In this document: piece after piece, positions 56,141 through 64,000 of the stretch
How positions within the stretch are numbered: position 1 is the first letter of the stretch
Layout: each line of letters begins with the position of its first letter
From: Saxidomus purpurata
Taxonomy: Eukaryota > Mollusca > Bivalvia > Venerida > Veneridae
Direction of reading: 5' to 3'
NCBI GenBank assembly: GCA_022818135.1
Contig: JAFMSR010000008.1
Location: 28,876,935-28,940,934 of the forward strand
DNA length: 64,000 bases
The notes under the pieces: model-generated
What the model was told of the DNA's origin: nothing
What the model saw: the letters and a program-made list of their open reading frames with translations, nothing else
The model's database searches: none
Translations under genes and position numbers: made by a program

Positions 56141-58650
56141 GTACTATCCAAATTATATTCCTGACAACGTTTTAACATAAAAGGAAATAATTAAATAATC
56201 TAAAGTAACAGTTCTCGGTACTTCACAGCCTACCCAAAATGTCTTCTATCATTGCGTGAAGTATCAAAGCAGGACAGCCCAAGTGGTCTGTAAATCAAAC
56301 TGATTTTAATGCAACATCATTTCTCCCTAAATTTCAAAGTTTGCTTTTACAAATTTTGCCCTAGCTGAGTTGCTCTTACATAATTATATTGTACTTATCT
56401 TTAATATTTCCTCCAAATATGAATCATACTTAAGTTTCCTGATGATATATTCGATCCTGCCAAGGACTGGTGTACACTTGTATACATTCAAAAACAATAC
56501 TGTACAATCATGTTTGATAAAATAGATTCCATATTCATTATATTAAAGTCAAAGAATGAATCTGAGGTACTTGAGGCATTACATCCCCATACCTGTAGAA
56601 TGAATAAATGAATATGATTAAATAAATAAGTTAAATAAATGAATAAACTTTACTCCTCAACAAAATCAAGGGCATAATGATGCTATTCCTAAAGCATGTG
56701 AAAACTACAAATTAAAAACTTTTGCAATGATATAATAGGGTTATTAGTATTGTAATGAGATCGAGCATGCTGGATTTGCTTGAATCATGCATTCAATGAG
56801 ATTCAATCCGGCCTATGGATCACATAACTGTACTAATAACCCTTTTATTACATACCTTTTGACACAAGTTTGTGTGAATAAACTTAACTGAAAGGACGTT
56901 TAAAACATAAAATTAAAGGAAAACTCTTCTAAGTGTGAAATATACATATGTATGATGTCATTTTATTGAAGTCATCATATAAACAATCAGTCATGACCCA
57001 GTCTTAAGCGAAATTATTAACGCCAGATCACAGTATTTTAGGGACAATTTAATGCACTCTTTCAAATGATAGCACTGTAGTTTGTATTGCACACACATAC
57101 AATACAGATTTTTTTTCTGTCAGGCCATATTTGATGGTTAAATAAAGGCTGTATTTATTACAGAAAATTTATAGGTATATGATAAACTGGTATGTTACAA
57201 TACAGAGCCTGGCCTATACTTAGTGTGGTATGAATTCCTGTACTGCAGTATTCAAAGTTAAATCAACTTAACTCACTTTACACATTGCTATGCATGTTAA
57301 TTTATCAGAAAAAAAGATCATGGTTGAGCATCTTTGCTTAGCTTCAGTTACAAATATAATACAGTTTGCATGTAAGTTGAGTAAGCTTTAAAAGAAAGTT
57401 TCACAATCATTTGTGGACAACTTGTGGCACTGTACAAATGTGCTTACTGCAGTGATTTTGCATTCTTTTATTTATTTAGTTTTTCTGTAATATCAATATT
57501 ACAATACGTATTGCAATATGGGTTGGCTGTCATTACAGTACACTAAATAAGCTTTCGAACGTATCGCTGCACCCCTTTAATTAGGCTCTAAGTATGATTA
57601 CACCATTTAACGTCTTTCACTGACATCAAAATCCTCAGTCCTTCTGTTGTAGTTTGATTCCAGAAATGAATGATGTAAAAAACCAATCCAGCTAATTTAT
57701 CAGAATTGTAGGGTGAAATTATTGAAACACTGCTACAATATTGAATGAAAGCTAACTGGACTTCAATTGGTCTAGCTAAAATTCTTGTACTTTAAGGGAC
57801 ATACCCTATAACTGATGTCAAACTAAATAACCTCAAAAACATAAATGATATAATCTTTTGAGGTATTATAACTTAGCAAAGTTTTAGCTGTGCATTCCAA
57901 GTCATTATCGATAAATCAGCGGTTTAAAATATACTGCAGTACCGTAAACCATTCAATAATCTATGAGTTGTTGTACAATTAATGGGTGGAGCGATTTATT
58001 ACAGAAAGCCTCTATATTGATTGATTGTGGTAAAATGAGGCATTTTTCGCTATAAGTTCTTCCTTGAAATTAAAATTTATTCATCATTTTACGTTCATTG
58101 AACATATAATCCATGTTTCGAGAATATAATCTGCTAGATATAGGGAGTGCCCCTTTAACTTCATCCATAGACATCAAAACCCTTTGTCAAACCAATATCT
58201 GCTTTTGATGATGATGATAAAATACCAATCCGGCAGGCAGCTAAATCATCAAATTGGTAATAACGAATGTATGCTTCATGTATTGTAACTGGAACCAGCA
58301 GAATTCAACTTGATGTTCTTTTTGTCTTGCTGACCGAGTCTCGGTCTGTGAATGCAGTTAACGCAATAAACCTAAGGAACACCGATGCAATTGGCTCCGT
58401 TCACTGCTTCGGTTAAAATTTGCAGAGCAAAAATATTGAATAGGAAGCAAATGCAAGGAAATGAAAATATTAAGAATACTGACTTCTGAATTCGAGAAAA
58501 GAGTACAATATATGTTACATGTAATTATTCAAATTTAATTATTCTCTGTATTCTCATTTATTTGCTAAATTTGAATAAGAATGAGATAAGTGTTTTTTAC
58601 CTTGGCGACAATGACACACAGTAACTAAGTAAATATGCTGTATATAATTT
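56141..58650. other. intergenic, no gene seen
   Basis: Two weakly similar segments, 57565-57720 and 58145-58260 (CCCCTTTAA, GACATCAAAA.CC, CCAATCC.GC..), look like old copies of one dispersed repeat. Nothing else is supported. Confidence 0.4.
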
Positions 58651-58654
58651 TATC

Positions 58655-59300
58655 TCAAAAGGTAAACATATAAACATAAATGATTTTGCCCAAGGGTGGA
58701 GTAAGTCCGGATGGCTTTTCAATGAACACCTCGAAACAATCGATAATCATTGCACATTTGTTGCCAAAGTATTTGAGAAATTCCATTGGCATAGTATTTT
58801 GGAGTGTTTCACTCTCTGGCCCTCTAATGAGTTTCTGCATTCTCTTATACATAACTACAATAATTGCAGTTAACAATCTTGATACAGTTGGCTGTGTTGT
58901 ATCAAATTCATATGCTAAGAACAAATTAAGGCAGGTTAAGTCTTAGTTTCACAAGAGTCAATGTCATAAGTTTGAATTTGTTAATAGCTAGACTGTTTGG
59001 TAAATATTGTTCAAGGAACTGAAAAAGCAACATCAACATTTAAAATGCTGGGAGACCAGTAAGGTGCTTCAGTTTGTCATTATTGTCCCTGAAATAGTCA
59101 ATATTAAATCTCATCTCCAGTTTCAGCACTTTAGTTTTCATCTCAGACAATTCAGTCATTAGTTTCTGTAAATCTGCATGCATAGCATCCATTAAATCAC
59201 AATCAATGTCTGTCTTTCGATACAACAGGTCAGTCAGTAGATGTAGTGTTGCCTGTTCAACCAGAATTGGTCCCCTTGAATTCTTTTGAGGCCATAATAG
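58655..59300 (-). pseudogene. broken THAP/Harbinger-type (DDE_Tnp_4) transposase fragment
   Basis: Read right to left: MKTKVLKLEMRFNIDYFRDN, NDKLKHLTGLPAF then a stop; the same frame continues FQFLEQYLPNSLAINKFKLM TLTLVKLRLNLP then a stop; after a frameshift AYEFDTTQPTVSRLLTAIIV, and KCAMIIDCFEVFIEKPSGL. The pattern FYTGL/LTGLP.F, TLVKLRL, F..TQPTVSR and IIDC.EVFIEKP is that of DDE_4 (PIF/Harbinger) transposases fused to THAP-like N-termini; IIDC carries the first catalytic Asp. The frame is lost after GKI, so the later catalytic residues are absent. Confidence 0.75.
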
Positions 59301-59732
59301 ACATATTTACATATTTTGAACCTTTGTCAGTTATATAGTAGGGTATTGTAATTTATGAAAATGTTTAAGAATTAATAATTAAGTCATGCATTGTACTCAC
59401 AGTATACAGGTAATTATTTCCATTTCGATATTGAATTTCAATTCAAACATAACGGCTTATAAATTCTATACAGGCACCATTATGCCAACTGAAAGTAGGA
59501 ATACCTGTAATGTGGGACATAAAATTTGTGATATATTGTACTGATTTTTCGCTGATTCTATTTTTCATTCATTCTGCTCATGAATATAGTCAAACGAGAA
59601 AAACGATATACAGTTAATGAGAAATTATGTTTTGGATTATCGCTTGTTCAATACCACACAATTGTAGTTTAGCTGAACGAACATTTGGTAATGTAAGCAA
59701 ATCATAAATATATATCAAGTGAAAGCCCTTAC

Positions 59733-60188
59733 CATGTGGACCAAATACAGTAAAGATACCCGGTAATAACACATGATGGCGAGTTACTTTCTTTGTGCAT
59801 TCATTTTTGTTTTTCTCTTTGTCTGTGACATAGACGCCTCTGTCTCTAAGGCACGGTAAATTTGGATAAAAAGCCAATGAATGTTGCGTGTGGTTACAGG
59901 GAGAAGTTGAATTGATATTGCTGTTTTTAAAAGGGTCTTGAACAAGCTCAATCAATTCTTTGAAGACACATTTTAAGTTTTCTGTAACATTCTGCACTTT
60001 TGACAGCATACGAAAAAGGACAGGCATATAGTTTTGGCACTCACTTAAACTTTGAGCATTCAAAGGATTCTCAATAATGTCATGGAGTATGTTTATTGTT
60101 GTCAAAGGAAAGGTTCCACAGATAGGCGAATTTCTTGACAATACATTAAGAAACTCTGCATATTCTTCTGGAGGTGAATTTACATAGC
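59733..60188 (-). CDS. exon of an HMGXB3/KDZ-transposase-like protein
   Basis: Acceptor TTTTCAG, donor GTAAGG. 151 codons plus split codons: YVNSPPEEYAEFLNVLSRNS, an Asn/Ser-containing middle, and KVTRHHVLLPGIFTVFGPH near the end. The TRHH.L.PGIFT.F.PHG signature is one I associate with HMGXB3-like proteins and Kyakuja-Dileera-Zisupton transposases. The expected continuation (CYGF.. and a YDNAC motif) was not found downstream, where Harbinger debris begins. Phase agrees with exon 60487-60653. Host gene or mobile-element origin is undecided. Confidence 0.5.
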
Positions 60189-60486
60189 CTGAAAATAAAG
60201 AGTTGTTTAAAATGTATAACAGTTCATACTATATATCAAGTAAGGAAATTAATAAATGGTTATCAAATGTTCAACTTGATCCACTTCTTCATAAAATCCA
60301 AGGTTATGCAAGATTCTTTTACAGTTACAATGACCCTATTATCATAGGAAAATGTTGTTAAACTGAGTCTACTTTAAAAACATGTTACAGCAAATGTTAA
60401 CTATTCCAAAGTCAATGAAACTCAGCAGTGTATCAAGATTTATAGGACAGGTAATCACTATTTTTGAAAATATAATGTAGCCTTAC

Positions 60487-60653
60487 CCACATTCTCAAAC
60501 ATATCCAGTAGTGGTACTGGTGCAGGTTGGTGGATTGCAATCAAAGATTTCATAAACCTAAATTCTTCCGATGATATACCATGTTTTAATTGGCTGTATT
60601 GGTGAAGTATATCTCTGGTGGCTTTATTGTTCACAAAAACACGCTCTCCATGG
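60487..60653 (-). CDS. exon upstream of 59733-60188, same gene
   Basis: Encodes HGERVFVNNKATRDILHQYS then QLKHGISSEEFRFMKSLIAI and VPLLDMFENV. Acceptor CTCTTACCAG, donor GTAAGG; ends with one base that completes Gly in the next exon. It needs an upstream exon ending with two bases of a codon, which I did not find. A link to the CARD exons at 60.8-62.1 kb is possible but unproven. Confidence 0.5.
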
Positions 60654-60797
60654 CTGGTAAGAGCAAATATGCATAATCAATATCAGGTTGTGTTTTCATG
60701 TAAAATATATCACATGTGTATTGCTTACAAAATTTCTTATTATAAAGAGCATAATGATATAAATAAATAGTAAGTTAGAGGAAAAAGTGTATTTGAT

Positions 60798-61123
60798 TCA
60801 GACAAGGCAAGTGTGATGACTTTCCGCAGGCGTATATTTTGATATGCTTTCAACGCTTTCTCTCTCACTTTGACGACTATTGTCGGAGCTAGGCATATTT
60901 AAATATAAATCATCTAGCTCATCAGTCTCTGAATGCGAAAAGTTATCACAGTGTTCATTTTCACAATTGTCATGAACGTTCACGCCAGTAACCATTACAT
61001 TCTGCGTTCGGTCTTCTGTAGTGATATATTCTAAGTCTGAAGGGCTAACACACTCCATCACGTGTCGCAAGCTTGTCACTTTATCATTAACTGTTTGATT
61101 CTTTCGGCCCATATCCTCTTCTC
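60798..61123 (-). CDS. acidic Ser-rich linker exon of the CARD gene
   Basis: Acceptor ATCGCAG. Phase fits the CARD exon 61416-61586 exactly (split Gly, then EED MGRKNQTVNDKV). The rest is Asp/Glu/Ser/Asn-rich (ENEHCDNFSHSETDELDDLY) and ends at TGA at 60798-60800 unless a donor was missed. Such linkers commonly follow CARDs in RIG-I-like receptors and related adaptors. Confidence 0.5.
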
Positions 61124-61415
61124 CTGCGATAGAAATGTTTCATATTGTGTAATCCGTGCTGATTTTGCATGATTTTTTTCTACAACATTTAAGAAGTTTG
61201 AATATTATTGCTAAGATATTGAATATGATAGCATAATAAAATTTCAAATCTGCTTAAAGACTATTTTTCAGATGCAATGTAAATCTTTTATCAATTTTAA
61301 AGACCGTTCTATCGATATTCTTTCTTTATCAACCTTCTGTAACGTTTTGTTATTTTGTCTTACCATAAAAGCTGAGAATCTCGGGTATAGCTAAACTCTG
61401 CTGCTTCCGTCTTAC

Positions 61416-61586
61416 CGACAGTTCTGAGAGCATCAACTAAATGTGTATACCAGTGCTTGTGGCGTCTCGGTATCAAATCAAGTAGCTTATCTGCGGCCGC
61501 TGTAGCACACCTGCTCTTTTCTAACTGTCATATGTCTTCTCTGTCTTCGCTTGAAATTACATCAACGGCCCAAAGGACTGGCAGAA
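61416..61586 (-). pseudogene. CARD exon with an in-frame TGA
   Basis: The frame reads LPVLWAVDVISSEDREDI, TGA (61530-61528), then QLEKSRCATAAADKLLDLIP and RRHKHWYTHLVDALRTV. Helix spacing and the W..HLVDALR end resemble RIG-I/MDA5-type CARDs. Splice phase agrees on both sides. The TGA stands where an Arg (CGA) or similar codon would fit, so a C-to-T change is a likely cause. Either this copy is dead or the base is polymorphic or wrong. CARDs mediate assembly of innate immune signalling complexes. Confidence 0.55.
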
Positions 61587-61937
61587 CTGACAGATCAGCT
61601 CACGTAGAATGGGAGTGATAATTTTCAGATACTAGTATTCCCTTTGATAGGTATGGTCCACAGGGTCTTGTCCCCGTAAAGTGTCAACGATGTAATTGCA
61701 TCCTGTTGAAATAAATTAAGAGTGTACAGGATTATCAATCTTGAATTCACATAACAAAATTTATATTTCTTGTAAACTTGAAGTAAGCATGGTCTTGTGT
61801 TACATCAAAGCCTCGATGGTAACAATGGTAGGAACAAGGATTTTTTAAAGCTGTCCGACACAGTATCTTGCTTTACGTCTTGATTCGGACATTTAACTCC
61901 TCGACACGTGAGAAGTACCATAAATGAAACCAATCAC

Positions 61938-62115
61938 ATATTTCAAGCGCTTGTATAAACTGATTCCATCCCCCAGGCTCCGTGTTGTTGCTTGAACATA
62001 ATTCGTCAATAAGATAGATAACTGCTGCACGTGGATCCCGTTCCTCTATCGCTCGAATTCTGTCTGGATTAGCTGTTGTAAAATTATCAATAATTGTACT
62101 GATAAAGTATTCCAT
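61938..62115 (-). CDS. first CARD-like exon (candidate gene start)
   Basis: ATG at 62115-62113. Encodes MEYFISTIIDNFTTANPDRI, then RDPRAAVIYLIDELCSS and GGWNQFIQALE. The part from DRIRAIEERDPRAAV to GGW..FI.ALE resembles the later helices of MDA5-type CARDs. Early helices are missing or lie in an unseen upstream exon. The donor (GTGATT at 61937-61936) is weak and was chosen because it keeps phase with exon 61416-61586; without splicing the frame runs on to a stop at 61873. Confidence 0.5.
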
Positions 62116-63823
62116 TTTATAGACAGCAAGGGAACAAAAGCATTATATTTATTCCGATTTTCCCTTTTTTGACAATTGTAGCTTCGTTGGTATTGATCAA
62201 CGCTACATTTAAGAGAGAGTTATCATCTTCATGTTTTATAAACATCAGTGCATTGTACCAGTGTGTACCATGGTAGATAGTTCTGCACCCCATACTAAAA
62301 GTAAACAAATATTTGATAAATGAAACCTTGTAGTCTTAGTAAGTCGTAACCTGACTCTTCTTTCATACATGGTATTACACGGCGCATCAGCATAATATTG
62401 CTAAAAATGTTTTTCATAGAGGAGCACGTGACCTCATGTCACAGATTTTAAGAAGTTGAACCAATATCCAGAAGTGGATTTTTTCACCATTTACTTGAAA
62501 TACAGATTAAATTTAATTGCTCTAGTGGACTTTGGTGCTGGAGATCTACAAATTTCACACAAAATTTACATCAAATAGTCTTGTACATGTGCTATGGCCA
62601 TTATTGAAACAAGGAGGGTGGGCATTTCTTCATTTAGCTCCCATTTTATATTTAGTTCAAATGATGTAACCGTATCCCAAAAGCAAATAAAACGTATACT
62701 TAAAGAAGTAGTTACATATATTTCAAAAGGCCGGAAATCTGGATATATGGTCGTGCATCTATTATTTCTCCTGAATATAAAATGATATTATCTCTATCGA
62801 TGATAAGTTACGTATTACTGTCGTATAATAAAATGAGTAATTAGTTATATACTACATTTATTTGAGATCGCGGTCTTAAACACACACACACACGTCATAG
62901 TCAAGGCTGGTCACAATCATAAATTGTGTGTATGATAAAGGTATTGTAGCTATCATAATTCATTATTATGATTCATATACCTCAGTTAATGGTATGGGAT
63001 ATATTTGTTGTTTATATGGGAAACCGGTACCAACGATAAAACCCTAATATACCATACATTTGTTTACAAATATTTTATCAATAGATTCATATTATTCGAT
63101 TCGAATAAAGTGTAGTCAGAGGATGTTGTTCAACCAGAAGCTTCAGGGTCGACTCGCACATAAGTAACCTAGCACGTTAGTCATCTCATACCCTAATTGG
63201 TCAACTCGTAGGGATCAAAAAGTAAACTGGTACCCTTTATAGTCATCTCGTACCTTCTGTTTCAAAACTTCAGTTTTAACGAGGAACAAAAGGGACTGAT
63301 ACGTCATTAAAGGCATGGCCATATGGCATGTATCACGATTTTTTTGCAATCTAGGTTATTATATAACGTTATGTTTTTCAATGAAGATTTATTTACATGT
63401 CTAGATAGGTGTTTATAGATTAATTTGCGTCAAAAGTAAGCGTTTCCTTCACGTGAGCACATGAACTAGGGCAGGTTGTCTTTTCTCAAAATACAATTAA
63501 AAAAAAGAGAAAGTGTGGCGGTAAATAACATTAATAATGTTTACCAACAACAGATTTCGGAAATCTGTAATAACAATTTATTAAAGATATTCATAACCAA
63601 ATTGTACAATGTGGCGATAAAACAAAGGCATGAGTCGCACAATGCAATTTAGAAAGGGTCTCCTTGGATTCTTTTGGGCCATGCCTTAACATCAACCATC
63701 ACATATTTCCAAAATATTTACATGTCAGTTTTATTTGTTAGCTCGCTGTGATACTACGTATCAGTTTTTCTTGTTACAATGTATCATATTCTAGCGTAAT
63801 TTTGTATAAAGAATGTTCGAACC
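62116..63823. other. intergenic, no gene seen
   Basis: Contains a (CA)n run at about 62880-62893 and, at 63150-63265, repeated phrases of the type AGTCATCTCGTACC / GTCAACTCGTAGG. No exon or RNA gene is recognised. Confidence 0.4.
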
Positions 63824-63857
63824 ATGAGCGGTAAAGCAAAACGTTTCCGTTGGGAAG
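63824..63857 (+). CDS. candidate first coding exon of a plus-strand gene leaving the window
   Basis: ATG then SGKAKRFRWE plus one base, ending at a strong donor GTAAGTATG. A short basic start with FRW resembles the opening of Myb/SANT-like DNA-binding proteins that are numerous in bivalves, but 11 residues cannot prove it. Downstream exons would lie beyond the right edge. Confidence 0.4.
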
Positions 63858-64000
63858 GTAAGTATGTATGATCATGTGTATGCGCAGTTGCTCGTTTGTA
63901 TATTTTTACTGAATTTCCCAATATCAAAATGAAACAAATACGTTATTTTGCAACAATTATCTTTCACAATAAAGTAACCACAACTTTGCAATCACTAGTC

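Overview
The window is AT-rich eukaryotic DNA with short exons, GT-AG introns and many repeats. It most likely comes from a bivalve mollusc. That rests on two animal genes (TMEM232 and LYRM7) and on repeat families with about 160 bp tandem cores and short hairpin ends, a type I associate with bivalve genomes. The species cannot be named from the sequence.

Layout. About 1.1-14.4 kb: most of a minus-strand TMEM232 orthologue (13 supported coding exons, continuing past the left edge, interrupted by a 500-base N gap). 14.4-16.05 kb: its upstream region. 16.05-23.05 kb: a non-LTR retrotransposon (LINE) split by a complete, apparently very young Ty3/Gypsy element with identical 189 bp LTRs, a 5 bp target duplication, and gag and pol in one frame separated by a single stop codon. 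23.1-26.9 kb: the plus-strand gene LYRM7 (complex III assembly factor), with a 965 bp hAT-like foldback element in an intron. The two host genes are divergent and the retroelements lie between them.

27-50 kb holds almost no recognisable genes. It contains a ~143 bp tandem repeat organised as a trimer (28.9-30.2 kb), an AT-rich simple tract (33.8-34.1 kb), a satellite array of ~1,367 bp monomers (34.9-44.3 kb) with a dimeric higher-order pattern, and several tandem-core mobile elements that share terminal sequences. One of these sits inside the satellite, so its uninterrupted target site can be read from the neighbouring monomers. A hAT transposase remnant lies at 47.6-48.2 kb.

50.3-53.2 kb is a diverged ~2.9 kb palindrome. 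53.2-58.6 kb holds two copies of one tRNA-derived SINE and otherwise non-coding DNA. 58.6-62.1 kb, minus strand, carries a broken THAP/Harbinger-type transposase, two phase-compatible exons resembling HMGXB3/KDZ-type proteins, and three phase-compatible exons encoding two RIG-I-like-receptor-type CARD segments and an acidic linker, with an in-frame TGA in the second CARD. A possible first exon of another plus-strand gene lies at 63.82 kb.

The two confident host genes have unrelated roles: TMEM232 in sperm flagellum biology and LYRM7 in mitochondrial respiratory complex III assembly. All calls were made by eye from translation, splice signals and phase; no database search was run.
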